A DNA stretch of 64,000 bases from Bacteroidota bacterium (GTDB lineage Bacteria; Bacteroidota; Ignavibacteria; OLB7). Position 1 is the stretch's first letter. Each line of letters begins with the position of its first letter. The stretch lies in contig JAFDZV010000026.1 in NCBI GenBank assembly GCA_018266795.1, positions 63,609 through 127,608 on the forward strand. Reading direction: 5' to 3'. The notes below the pieces were generated by a model. That model was not told the origin of the DNA. It saw only the letters and a list, made by a program, of their open reading frames with translations, and did not search any database. The position numbers were made by a program, and so were the translations under genes. This document shows positions 29,882 through 39,012 of this stretch, piece by piece.

Positions 29882-30631
29882 CTACCAACTGAATCCGCCG
29901 CCGATCCCGATCGTGAGCGCGACGCCGTTGTAGCCGGGCGTCAGGCCACCGTTGTTCACGACATCGCCTCCCGGCTCCTTCCATGCAGGCCGGCTGAACA
30001 TCATCCCCCAACTGAGGCGGGCCGTGATTGCAAGCGAGCCCGGAGCGGGCGTTGCGCCGATGAACTTCACCATGTTCACACCCAGCGCCCAGCGCGGAGC
30101 GGAGCCGGTGTACGTTGCCGTTGCACCGGAGGCAACCGGCTTCCCCTCGAAGAATGGAATGGGGGTAGGCTGATTGTTCGTGTAGTCCAGCGTGTAGCCG
30201 TAGTAGCCCAGATGGCCGTACGGATAGACGAGCATGCCGGCGCGGTTGACCACGGCGTATCCGAAATCGAGTCCCGCCCCCTGTGCGGCAAGCAGATAGC
30301 GGTCGCGCGGATTGCCCGGCGCGTTGATGGAGTTCATCTCCGGATAGCTGACCTGCTCCGCCGCGGCCCCGATCACATACCGGCCGCCGAACATCCATCC
30401 GATGGAGCCGCTCACCACCGTTCCCGCGGTGGAGAAGTCGCGCGTCTGATACACGTACTCCTCCCCGCCCGGCTTCAGCGGCGTGTACTGCTTCAGCCGG
30501 CGCGAGAACGCTCCGTTGTCGTGCGCGGCAAGCCCCGCACCCACACTCCCGAAGAAGGCGCCATCCAGCATTTGTGCCTCGAGCACCACGGGGCAGAGCA
30601 GGAGGGCAAGCGTTATCAGTCTGATCTTCAT
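29882..30631 (-). CDS. Predicted outer-membrane beta-barrel protein
   Basis: 249-residue protein starting [20 protein letters not shown] (signal peptide). The remainder alternates hydrophobic and polar residues with many Gly and aromatic positions ([44 protein letters not shown]) and ends in GIGGGFSW, the C-terminal aromatic expected of a BAM substrate. No specific family recognised. It precedes the GWxTD gene on the same strand with a 115-bp gap. Confidence 0.82.
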   Translation of the reverse strand: MKIRLITLALLLCPVVLEAQMLDGAFFGSVGAGLAAHDNGAFSRRLKQYTPLKPGGEEYVYQTRDFSTAGTVVSGSIGWMFGGRYVIGAAAEQVSYPEMNSINAPGNPRDRYLLAAQGAGLDFGYAVVNRAGMLVYPYGHLGYYGYTLDYTNNQPTPIPFFEGKPVASGATATYTGSAPRWALGVNMVKFIGATPAPGSLAITARLSWGMMFSRPAWKEPGGDVVNNGGLTPGYNGVALTIGIGGGFSW

Positions 30632-31012
30632 GACAGAGGTAATTGTTTCGGAACGGCCCGTACCGCAGGCAGCCAAGATGGAAAACAGCGGAGGAGCGTG
30701 CAAGAGATTAGGCTCTGTCCGGCAATCTTGTTTGGGCCGCAATCATTCAACCATCGGTCCGATCTGACATCGCGCGCGATCCCCGTGGGACAGGAGGGGG
30801 CGGCGAACCGCAGGCGGCCGGTTCCGCATTCGGCCGGTCGAACTGTATATTACCCGCACGTGAAGATTATCGGGCCGCGACCGCACGAATCGCGAGCCGA
30901 TGCATCGCATCGAACAACTGGAACAATCGCCCACTCCGCACCGCGGGCATTACCGGTGCACGGCACTCGACGTGCCGTTGCCGCATACAGATCAACACGC
31001 AGGAGCCTAACC
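30632..31012. other. Divergent intergenic region upstream of mscL
   Basis: 381 bp with the control regions of the barrel gene and mscL. A TATATT box at 30846-30851 is a possible -7 element for mscL, with no convincing upstream box. No gene seen. Confidence 0.45.
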
Positions 31013-31447
31013 ATGTGGAATGAATTCAAGACGTTCATATCGCGCGGCAGCGTGATGGATCTCGCCGTTGGCGTGATCATCGGCGCCGCATTCGGCAAGA
31101 TCGTGGACTCCCTTGTCAAGGATGTGATCATGCCCCCCATCGGGCTCCTGCTGGGGCATATCGATTTCAAGAACTGGTTCATTTCACTCTCCGGCGGAAC
31201 GTATGCCACGCTGGAGGAGGCGCAGAAGGCAAAGGCGGTCACGATGAACGTGGGATCGTTCATCAATGAAGTGATCACCTTTCTGATCGTTGCGTTCGCG
31301 GTGTTCCTCATCGTGAAGGCGTACAACAGGACGAAGAAGGCCCCCGCTCCCGCGCCGCCGCCTTCGGAGAAACCCTGCCCGTACTGCCGCATGCAGATTC
31401 CGCTGGAGGCCACGCGCTGCGGGCACTGCACGTCGCAACTCGGATAG
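31013..31447 (+). CDS. mscL: Large-conductance mechanosensitive channel with C-terminal zinc ribbon
   Basis: 144-residue inner-membrane osmotic safety valve. The N-terminal helix and first membrane span carry the family signature ([20 protein letters not shown] then [20 protein letters not shown]); the second span is [17 protein letters not shown]. After a Pro/Ala linker the tail is a zinc-ribbon-like CPYC...CGHC (Cys 122, 125, 136, 139) instead of the usual amphipathic helical bundle. The start is supported by AGGAG seven bases upstream. A much longer open frame upstream is spurious. Confidence 0.95.
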   Translation: MWNEFKTFISRGSVMDLAVGVIIGAAFGKIVDSLVKDVIMPPIGLLLGHIDFKNWFISLSGGTYATLEEAQKAKAVTMNVGSFINEVITFLIVAFAVFLIVKAYNRTKKAPAPAPPPSEKPCPYCRMQIPLEATRCGHCTSQLG

Positions 31448-31770
31448 CCGCCGAGCTGCATGCCTGCGATGACGGATCAACCGCAGAGGCCCGGTTCCTC
31501 CTCCGCGCGCCTCCGGGCCCTCTGCGGTGGTACCTCCCCCAACACGGTTACATCGCGCGGCATCGTGGTTCTACTCACGAGCTCTGTACGTCTATCAGAA
31601 TGCCTCGTTGCAGCGTTGCATATCAATGTATGGCCGCGCCTTGTCCACGCGGCACCGCAGGGCCAGCACTACCTCCGTTGCGGTGGCCCGTGAGTGTGTC
31701 CTGGTGCAGCGCAGCACCCCGCTCCACGCGGAAATGGCGTATCTTCGGATAGGCTAATCGAGAAGACCTC
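31448..31770. other. Intergenic region after mscL
   Basis: 323 bp. It contains the hairpin at 31481-31527; the rest shows no gene or repeat. Confidence 0.45.
31481..31527 (+). terminator. Long GC hairpin downstream of mscL
   Basis: CCGCAGAGGCCCGG (31481-31494) pairs with CCGGGCCCTCTGCGG (31513-31527) with a single bulged base, 34 nt after the mscL stop. No U-tract follows. Confidence 0.55.
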
Positions 31771-32700
31771 ATGAATATCATTCCGACCGCGCATCCGCGC
31801 CTGGCACTAGCCGTCGGGCTGCTCGCAGGCATTGTTGTCGTTGGCACCCTGGCCCCTTCGCCAAGCCCGAATGCTCCCCCTCTGGACAAGTCGTATCGTC
31901 CGAACATCTCCATGCTGAAGCTTCCGCAGAAGCTGGATTTCTGCGGCGAGACGATTCCACTGGAGGACCCGGAGATCCGCAAGCGGATGGAGCGCGAGTT
32001 CCTGCTGAGCCTTCAATCGGATGGGCAGATGATGCTCTATCTGAAGCGATCCGGTGAGTACTTCGCGATGTTCGATTCGCTTCTGGCCGTGGAGAACGCT
32101 CCGGCCGATCTGAAGTATCTGGCCGTTGCCGAGAGCGCGCTCTACATGACGCAGTCCGGCAAGGGGGCCGTTGGCCTGTGGCAGTTCATCCCGGAGACCG
32201 CGCGCCGCTACGGCCTGCGGGTGGACGACTTCGTGGACGAGCGCCGGCATCCGATGCGCTCCACCATAGCGGCAATCCGATATCTGAAGGATAATCGTTC
32301 GCGCTTCGGGAACTGGGGCCTTGCGGTTGCCGCCTACAACATGGGCGAGAACGCAACGCAGGACGACATGACGTTCCAGAAGCAGAGCTCATACTTCAAT
32401 CTCTTTCTCAACGAGGAAACGGCTCGCTACCTCTTCAGGATCGTGGCAATCAAGGAGATCATGCAGCATGCGGAGCACTACGGCTACTCGCTCGCAAAGG
32501 ACGAGTACTATCAGCCGGTCCGATCGCGCTCCGTGCCGGTGACGACCGAGATCCCGAACCTCGAGGCGTGGGCGGAGTCGCAGGGAACAACGTACAAGAT
32601 GGTGAAGCTCCTGAACCCGTGGATTCTGAAGCGCACGTTGCCGAAGCCCGCACAGGATGCTCCGTATCAGATTGCGGTTCCCCTTCCGGAGGCAAAGTGA
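31771..32700 (+). CDS. Lytic transglycosylase (SLT domain, MltD-like)
   Basis: 309-residue peptidoglycan lytic transglycosylase. An N-terminal hydrophobic segment (LALAVGLLAGIVVVGTLAPS) acts as signal or anchor. The SLT catalytic motif is VAESALYMTQSGKGAVGLWQ, with the catalytic Glu in AESAL, followed by FIPETARRYGL and AAYNMGEN. The C-terminus (TTEIPNLEAWAESQGTTYKM) resembles one LysM-like unit. Its stop TGA overlaps the GTG start of mlaE, so the two are coupled. Confidence 0.93.
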   Translation: MNIIPTAHPRLALAVGLLAGIVVVGTLAPSPSPNAPPLDKSYRPNISMLKLPQKLDFCGETIPLEDPEIRKRMEREFLLSLQSDGQMMLYLKRSGEYFAMFDSLLAVENAPADLKYLAVAESALYMTQSGKGAVGLWQFIPETARRYGLRVDDFVDERRHPMRSTIAAIRYLKDNRSRFGNWGLAVAAYNMGENATQDDMTFQKQSSYFNLFLNEETARYLFRIVAIKEIMQHAEHYGYSLAKDEYYQPVRSRSVPVTTEIPNLEAWAESQGTTYKMVKLLNPWILKRTLPKPAQDAPYQIAVPLPEAK

Positions 32701-33530
32701 TCGGCGAGGATCGTACAACATCTTCCGACGATGGTGAGGAGGGTGGTCTGCTCAACGCAACGTTCGGCGCGCTCGGGCGGGTGCTCATGGGGTTCTTCGC
32801 GGAGTTCGGACGGATTGTGCTGCTGCTCAGGAGCGTGATCCGATACATCCCCACGGCGATCCGCTCCCGCCGGCTGGTGCTGGAGCAGATGTACATGATC
32901 GGCGTTGGATCGCTTCCGCTGGTGCTGCTGATCGGCTCGTTCACCGGCGCAATCGCCGCACTGCAGGCCACCAACCTCTTCGCGAAGTTCAATCTTCTCG
33001 CTCTCGCGCGCCCGTTCGTTGGCGGATCGATCGCCACCGTTGTCTTCACGGAGCTCTCCCCCGTTCTCACCGCGCTCGTGATCGCCGGCCGCGTCGGCGG
33101 ATCGATCGCCGCGCAGATCGGCACGATGAAGGTCTCCGAACAGATCGACGCGCTCGAGATGATGGCAGTTCATCCCAGCCGTTACCTGGCGATGCCACGC
33201 GTGATGGCAGCTCTGGTGATGATGCCGATGCTGATCGTCTTCTCGGACCTCGTGGCTCTGCTCGGCGCGTTCCTCCTCGTGATCCTGAAATTCACCTTCC
33301 AGCCCGCCGACTACTGGGACTCCATCCGGCGCTTCTTCTCGGTGTACGAAATCGTCGTGGGGATGCTCAAGTCCGCAACGTTCGGCGGTGTCACGGCGCT
33401 GATCGGCTGCTATGTCGGGTTCAACACGGAAGGAGGCGCCGAAGGCGTGGGGAACTCCACCGTGCGATCGTTCACACTCTCCTCCGCCGCAATCCTCGTG
33501 CTGGATGCGCTGTTCGGATATGTGCTCTGA
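32697..33530 (+). CDS. mlaE: MlaE/YrbE-family ABC permease (lipid transport)
   Basis: 277-residue inner-membrane permease of the Mla-type phospholipid transport system. The GTG start overlaps the preceding stop and has GGAGG five bases upstream. An acidic N-terminal tail precedes the MlaE domain, with the conserved ALQATNLFAKF, ELSPVLTALVIAGRVGGSIA and AQIGTMKVSEQIDALEMM, then PRVMAALVMMPML and a C-terminal helix. It partners the ATPase MlaF 167 bp downstream; no mlaD (MCE) gene follows, so the substrate-binding component must be elsewhere. Confidence 0.93.
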   Translation: MIGEDRTTSSDDGEEGGLLNATFGALGRVLMGFFAEFGRIVLLLRSVIRYIPTAIRSRRLVLEQMYMIGVGSLPLVLLIGSFTGAIAALQATNLFAKFNLLALARPFVGGSIATVVFTELSPVLTALVIAGRVGGSIAAQIGTMKVSEQIDALEMMAVHPSRYLAMPRVMAALVMMPMLIVFSDLVALLGAFLLVILKFTFQPADYWDSIRRFFSVYEIVVGMLKSATFGGVTALIGCYVGFNTEGGAEGVGNSTVRSFTLSSAAILVLDALFGYVL

Positions 33531-33650
33531 ACCCGGAAAGGTGCGTTCACATCCGTGCCGCGAACATGCGGAGATGAAATGAAGGACAGAGCCGTCAATG
33601 AACGTGGACTACGCTCATCGGCCGCCCGACATGCCGTTGCGGGCACACAT

Positions 33651-33683
33651 GACTCATCTCTCATAACCCATAACTCATCTCTC
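33651..33683. repeat. ACTCATC heptad-like repeat upstream of mlaF
   Basis: GACTCATCTCTCATAACCC and TAACTCATCTCTC lie between mlaE and mlaF, ending 14 bp before the mlaF ATG. Same family as 24463-24494. Confidence 0.6.
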
Positions 33684-33697
33684 GCCTCAACCGACTC

Positions 33698-34492
33698 ATG
33701 ATCGTCATCGATAATGTCCATAAGGCATTCGGACCGAAGCAGGTGCTTCGCGGCGTATCCATGCTTATCCCCGAGGGAGAAACCACGGTGATCATCGGAC
33801 GCTCGGGGACGGGCAAGAGCGTACTGCTGAAGCTGATTGTGGGCCTGCTGGAGCCGGACGAGGGAACGATCACGATCGACGGCCGGCGCGTGGATCTGAT
33901 GAGCGAGTCCGAACGCTACCAGATGCGGAGGCGCTTCGGCTATGTGTTCCAGGGGGCGGCGCTCTTCGATTCGATGACGGTGGCGGACAATCTGGTGCTG
34001 GGCCTGTACGAGCATGGCGAGCGGAACACCGAGGTGCTGCGCGAGGAAGTGGTTCGCAACCTGGTCAACGTTGGGCTGCTCCCCGATCCGAGGACGGTGA
34101 GCGCGTCGGTCTTCAATCAGGCCTACGAGATCCTCGCCAACAAGAAGCCGGCGGAACTCTCCGGCGGCATGCGCAAACGTGTGGGCGTTGCGCGCGCACT
34201 GGTGGGTTCACCGGAGTACATCTTCTACGACGAGCCAACCACCGGGCTGGACCCGATCACGTCGGAGCAGATCGACGATCTTGTGGCCGCACTGACGCAC
34301 AAGCTGGACGTGACCTCCGTCGTGATCACGCACGACATCTTCTCCGTCTACAAGGTGGCGCATACCGTGATCATGCTCGACGAGGGATTGATTCGATTCA
34401 GAGGCACACCGCTCGAACTGCGCAGCTCGCACGATCCCGTTGTCCACGAATTCCTGGAGCGGTACGCGCATTCGCATGCGGAAGTGCCGTGA
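33698..34492 (+). CDS. mlaF: MlaF-like ABC ATPase (lipid transport)
   Basis: 264-residue ATPase energising the Mla permease. Walker A GRSGTGKS, Q-loop region GYVFQGAALFDSMTV typical of MlaF, signature LSGGMRKR, Walker B YIFYDEPTTGLDP, and ITHDIFSVYKVAHTVIML with the switch His. Start MIVIDNVHKAFGPKQV is normal. Confidence 0.93.
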   Translation: MIVIDNVHKAFGPKQVLRGVSMLIPEGETTVIIGRSGTGKSVLLKLIVGLLEPDEGTITIDGRRVDLMSESERYQMRRRFGYVFQGAALFDSMTVADNLVLGLYEHGERNTEVLREEVVRNLVNVGLLPDPRTVSASVFNQAYEILANKKPAELSGGMRKRVGVARALVGSPEYIFYDEPTTGLDPITSEQIDDLVAALTHKLDVTSVVITHDIFSVYKVAHTVIMLDEGLIRFRGTPLELRSSHDPVVHEFLERYAHSHAEVP

Positions 34493-34935
34493 CGTAGTAC
34501 TTGGGACTTCGTGCTTGGGACTTCGTGCTTGGGCCAAACTCCAAGAACCAAAGTCCAAGAACCAAGAACAAAGCTCCAAGAACCAAGAACAAAGCTCCAA
34601 GAACCACCACCACTACATCTTTTCGTAACGCCTTGTGCTACCCGCTTTCAGGAGCGCCGGGGAGGCTCTGTTTGCGTATGTTGGGCGCTCGTATTTGCGC
34701 CGTGGGAGGCCGCATCGGATGCCGTCCCGTGCCGGAACATCGGATGGCATGTAACCGGAAGCACGCGTTGCGTGTATGTTGCCCATACAAACCTCTCCCG
34801 TAGGAAATCCATTTCGTATCCGCGCGATTTCGATCTGCCGTCGCCGGTTGCCGTGCTCTTGGAGACTGCCAGCTCCAGCGACCGCGTGTGTCCGCGATGC
34901 AACTGGCCCCGCTGCCATTGAACGAAGCGACACAC
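34493..34935. other. Gap with CTTGG/CCAAG inverted heptad repeat
   Basis: 34497-34540 has three GGGACTTCGTGCTTGG-like units. 34541-34612 is the inverted form with CCAAGAACCAAAG-like units repeated about six times. This is the second copy of the family seen at 5552-5682. The remaining 320 bp up to the next gene show no feature I can support. Confidence 0.6.
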
Positions 34936-37900
34936 ATGCTCACCCTTCGATCCGGTGCTGCTCTGCTCGGACTGGCCATGCTGCTCGGGCTCTGCTCGCA
35001 GCCGGCCGTGCACGCGCAATCATCATATGACGGGGCTCCTCCCCGCACCTCCTCGGCGGCCAGCGCTCCGGCAGCCGATGCCGCCCACCGCCCCATACTC
35101 TTTACCGAGAACATCGGACAATGGGAGCCGGGAATCCGATTCTCCGGTACCACGGGGAACACGACCATCCGCTTCGAGCGGGACGGCGTGGGCTTCACGG
35201 TTGTAGCGGACTCCATGTCGCGCGGCAGATCGGTGCTCGCCTCGCGATCGTACGCGCTCCGTACGGAGTTCATAGGCGCCCGGACCGATCTCCGCATCGA
35301 GGGGGAGTCGCCGACTGCTGCACGATTCAACTACTATCTCGGCCGCGATACCGCAACGTGGCATACGGGCGCACGCGGGTTCGCGCGCGTGCGCTACCAC
35401 GATCTGTACAACGGCATCGACGCGCTCTACTACGGCACCAACGGCGGCGTGAAGTACGACTTCGTTGTTGCACCCGGTGCGGACCACCATGCAATCGATC
35501 TTCGGTACAACGGCGCACGGCGCCTTCGCATTCTTTCGAGCGGCGAGCTGGAGGCCACGACATCGTTCGGTTCGATTCGCGAGGCGGTGCCGGTATCGTA
35601 TCAGACGATCGACGGCCGGCGCGTTCCGGTTCAGGCGCGCTACAGGTTGCTCGGCGAGACCCGGTACGGCTTCGAGCTGGGCGCCCACGATGATCGCTAT
35701 CCCGTTGTGATCGATCCCTGCCTCTCGATCGAATACTCCACCTACTTCGGCGCCGGTGGCTACGATGTGGTGACGGCGATCGCCACGGACTCCAGCGGCA
35801 ATGCCTACGTGACAGGCTTCACGCGCGCACCCGATTTCCCCGTGATCCCGAAGCGCGAACTGGATCAGAAGAACTGGATCTTCATCAGCAAGCTGAGCCC
35901 GGACGGCAGGACGCTCCTCTACTCCACGGTGATCGCACAGACCTACTCCGGACCGTACGAAGAGCCGCTCGTGAACGGCAAGCCGGCGTCGCAGCTCTAC
36001 GAGGCGCTGGGCGAGGATGTGGAGGTGACCTCGAACGGCGAGGCGGTGGTGGCGCTCACCACCAACATCGACAGCATCGCCACCACGGCCGGCGCCTATC
36101 AGCGAAACCGCGCGCCGGACAACATCAACTCCGTCTGCGGACCGCCGATCTTCGCCAACTACGATTGCTATGTGGCACGCCTCGGCACGGACGGCAGGCT
36201 GACGTGGGGAACGTATCTGGGCGGACAGGATAACGACTACCTGACGGACATCGCGCTGGACCCCGCGGGGAACGTGTCGCTCACCGGCATGACGTATGCC
36301 CCGCGCTGCGGAGCGGCCAAGGGGGACGGGCTCAACTTCCCGGTAACGGTTCCGCGCGACCGCTTCGGCTCCTCCGATTCACTCCGCGGGTTCGAGACGT
36401 TCGTTGCACGATTGAGCAGCAACGGCCACTCGCTCCAGTTCGGCGCCACCTATGGTGGTACGGGCGATGAGTTCGCAACGCGGATTGCGCTTGACCCCGC
36501 CGGCAAGATCTACATCCTCGGCAGCACCAACTCGACCAATCTCCCAACCACTCCGAACGCGAAGGAGAGTTCCTCGAAGCCGGGCATCGGCGCGAGGGTG
36601 TTCGATCTCTACATCGCACGCATCGATCCGGTGGCCGGGCAGCTCGAGTACAGCAGCTACTTCACGGACAACGGCGACGCAACGCGTCGCGGCCTGGGCG
36701 TGGGGCTGTTCGCGCCCCGCGGCAACTACTCCCAGCTGGATGGGTTCGCGCGGCAGCATCGCCGCCAGGGCCTTGCGGTAGAAGGCTCCAGCGGCGTCAT
36801 CGTATTCGGCGGAAGCACGCGCAGCACGTCCCTCCCCACAACGCCGGGTGCATATCAGCCCGGGCTCCGGAACGACGGCACGGACACCGTGGGGTACGAC
36901 TGCTATGTGGTGCGGATGAATCTGAATACGAATCAGGTGCTGGGCGCCACGTATCTGGGAGGAAGCGGATACGACGTGCTGGGAGGGCTTGCGATCGACA
37001 GCTTCGGCGAGATTGCGCTGGGCATTTCAACGGCTTCGCGCGACTTCCCGCTTTCCCCCGTGAACCTTCAGAGCGAGTTCAAGGGGAATATCGACGGCGT
37101 GCTGGCCACGATGTCTTCCGATCTGAAAAGCCTTACGTACGCCACGTTCTGGGGCGGGGCGGTGCTTCCCGGAAGCAACATCTACGAGCAATCCGTCTAC
37201 GGTGTAACGGTGGACAGGGCCGGCGCCATCTACATGTACGGCGGCACCACGTCGCGCGACTTTCCAATCTCCCCCGCGGCCATCACGCCGGGAAACGATT
37301 ACTACGGCGGCTACATCGTCAAGTTCTCCGCCCCCACCGCGCCGAAGATCGGCGCAGGACTCAGCATCAACTTCGATCCGAATCTCTGCGGCGATCTCCG
37401 CATCGACAAGCAGGTGATCTTCAACTCCGGGCAGACTCCGATGCGGATAGACTCGCTCTACTTCCGCAGCGGGAAGTACTTCAGTCTCCCGGGCGTGCGC
37501 GGCGTTCCGTTCGTGCTGGCGCCCTGCGATACGATCGCGCTCAACGTGGCGTTCGACGGCACGCAACTGGACTGCGCCACGAAGGCTGTTGACTCGCTGG
37601 TGATCGTTGCGCCGCAGGCGGTGGAGCCGCGTGTTGCCCTGCCGGTAACCGGGCGCCGCACCTGCGTGACGTTCGGGTACCTGGATACGGTGGTCACCAT
37701 CGATCGCTACAAGCTGAACAGCAAGCGCTACGTGGGATTCGGCATCAACGTGCGCGGCGATATCGATCAGCCTGTGACGGTGACGCCGGACCCGGGCAAC
37801 ACGGGCATCTTCGTGCCGCCGCAGCCGATCATCGATCATGTCTACGATCAGGGAACATCCAACATCGCCTTCCAGGTGCTGGCAACCGACACCGGATACT

Positions 37901-39012
37901 ATTGCGAGAGCTTCACGGCAACGGTGCAGCCGTGCAATCGCGTTCAGCATCTGAAGATCTGCGCGCACGTCACATCGGGATTCTTCACCGCACCGGGCGC
38001 GATCGACTACGGTGTGATAAGCTGCAGGGAGATCAGCGAGCCGTTCGTCGTGCACAACACCGGCAACGATACGCTGGTGGTGAATGTTGCCTACGTGGGG
38101 GGGACCAACCCGTTCGACATCAACTTCACGAACGACGTGCAGACTCCGCGGCACATCGGGCCGGGTGATTCAACGGTCTTCAACTTCGTTGTGCGCCCCA
38201 TCGGCTACGGCAAGCATCAATCCGTCATCGTCTTCCAGACCGATGAGGGGGGCGAAAACGGCACGCAACACTGGCTGACGGTGAGCTCGGAGCTGGACTC
38301 CACGGCCTTCCGGCTCAGCGGTGCGAACATCACCGGCGGCTTCGGCGACATCATCCCGATGCCGCTGGAGTACGAGCCGGTTCTGAGCGGCCGGGTTCCG
38401 CTGGAGGAGGCGACGTTCTTCGTGCGGTTCAATCCGAAGCTCCTGGATCTGGCCGGCATCGACCAGACCGGCACGCTTGCAACCGGCTGGGAGCTGGCAA
38501 AGAACGTGCACGTGGACAGCGGCGCGATCATCACGCTTCGAAAGGGAACGGGAGGCGCATCGTTCACAACTGCCGGGCTGTTCACGAAGCTGCAGTTCAA
38601 GGTGCTGCGCGGCGACACCACAACCACACCGGTCGCGCTCTATCTGGCCGGCGTCTCAAAGCTCTGCCTGACGGCGGAGCTGGACACCGACCGCGTGTTC
38701 CAGCTCAACGCGGAGTGCGCCGCGGGCGAACGCCTGCTCTACACCGGACGGCGCGTATTGAAGCAGAGCATCCCGAATCCGGCGTCGGGCACGGTGACGA
38801 TTCCATACCACCTGCCGGAAGCGGCACACGCAACGCTTGTGCTGTACGATGCCGCGGGCCGCGAGGTGCTCCGGCTGGTTGACGAGGAGATGAACTCCGG
38901 CGATGCCGAGGCAACGTTCGACACGCGCCTGCTGGCGCCCGGATACTATTTCTACAGACTGACGCTTGGCGACCAACACGCGGAAACACGATCGATGGTG
39001 ATTGAACGATGA
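34936..39012 (+). CDS. Giant secreted SBBP-repeat protein with T9SS type A sorting domain
   Basis: 1,358-residue secreted or surface protein. The start at MLTLRSGAALLGLAMLLGLC gives a clean signal peptide ending AVHAQ. Earlier in-frame starts (ATG 34897, GTG 34888) add non-signal residues. The N-terminal domain of about 250 residues (FTENIGQWEPGIRFSG, YHDLYNGIDALYYG, PVVIDPCLSIEYSTYFGAGG) is the DUF7948 type. Beta-propeller SBBP repeats follow (DSSGNAYVTGFTRAPDFP, DPAGNVSLTGMT, DRAGAIYMYGGTTSRDFP), then Ig-like domains and a sorting domain (SIPNPASGTVTIPYHLPE, LAPGYYFYRL, terminal MVIER). Its stop overlaps the OmpA-like gene by 4 bp. Confidence 0.92.
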   Translation: MLTLRSGAALLGLAMLLGLCSQPAVHAQSSYDGAPPRTSSAASAPAADAAHRPILFTENIGQWEPGIRFSGTTGNTTIRFERDGVGFTVVADSMSRGRSVLASRSYALRTEFIGARTDLRIEGESPTAARFNYYLGRDTATWHTGARGFARVRYHDLYNGIDALYYGTNGGVKYDFVVAPGADHHAIDLRYNGARRLRILSSGELEATTSFGSIREAVPVSYQTIDGRRVPVQARYRLLGETRYGFELGAHDDRYPVVIDPCLSIEYSTYFGAGGYDVVTAIATDSSGNAYVTGFTRAPDFPVIPKRELDQKNWIFISKLSPDGRTLLYSTVIAQTYSGPYEEPLVNGKPASQLYEALGEDVEVTSNGEAVVALTTNIDSIATTAGAYQRNRAPDNINSVCGPPIFANYDCYVARLGTDGRLTWGTYLGGQDNDYLTDIALDPAGNVSLTGMTYAPRCGAAKGDGLNFPVTVPRDRFGSSDSLRGFETFVARLSSNGHSLQFGATYGGTGDEFATRIALDPAGKIYILGSTNSTNLPTTPNAKESSSKPGIGARVFDLYIARIDPVAGQLEYSSYFTDNGDATRRGLGVGLFAPRGNYSQLDGFARQHRRQGLAVEGSSGVIVFGGSTRSTSLPTTPGAYQPGLRNDGTDTVGYDCYVVRMNLNTNQVLGATYLGGSGYDVLGGLAIDSFGEIALGISTASRDFPLSPVNLQSEFKGNIDGVLATMSSDLKSLTYATFWGGAVLPGSNIYEQSVYGVTVDRAGAIYMYGGTTSRDFPISPAAITPGNDYYGGYIVKFSAPTAPKIGAGLSINFDPNLCGDLRIDKQVIFNSGQTPMRIDSLYFRSGKYFSLPGVRGVPFVLAPCDTIALNVAFDGTQLDCATKAVDSLVIVAPQAVEPRVALPVTGRRTCVTFGYLDTVVTIDRYKLNSKRYVGFGINVRGDIDQPVTVTPDPGNTGIFVPPQPIIDHVYDQGTSNIAFQVLATDTGYYCESFTATVQPCNRVQHLKICAHVTSGFFTAPGAIDYGVISCREISEPFVVHNTGNDTLVVNVAYVGGTNPFDINFTNDVQTPRHIGPGDSTVFNFVVRPIGYGKHQSVIVFQTDEGGENGTQHWLTVSSELDSTAFRLSGANITGGFGDIIPMPLEYEPVLSGRVPLEEATFFVRFNPKLLDLAGIDQTGTLATGWELAKNVHVDSGAIITLRKGTGGASFTTAGLFTKLQFKVLRGDTTTTPVALYLAGVSKLCLTAELDTDRVFQLNAECAAGERLLYTGRRVLKQSIPNPASGTVTIPYHLPEAAHATLVLYDAAGREVLRLVDEEMNSGDAEATFDTRLLAPGYYFYRLTLGDQHAETRSMVIER

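Noticed and set aside
29819..31012. Long in-frame extension before mscL
   Set aside because: It is antisense to the outer-membrane barrel gene; MscL starts at 31013 with AGGAG upstream and the family's normal N-terminus.
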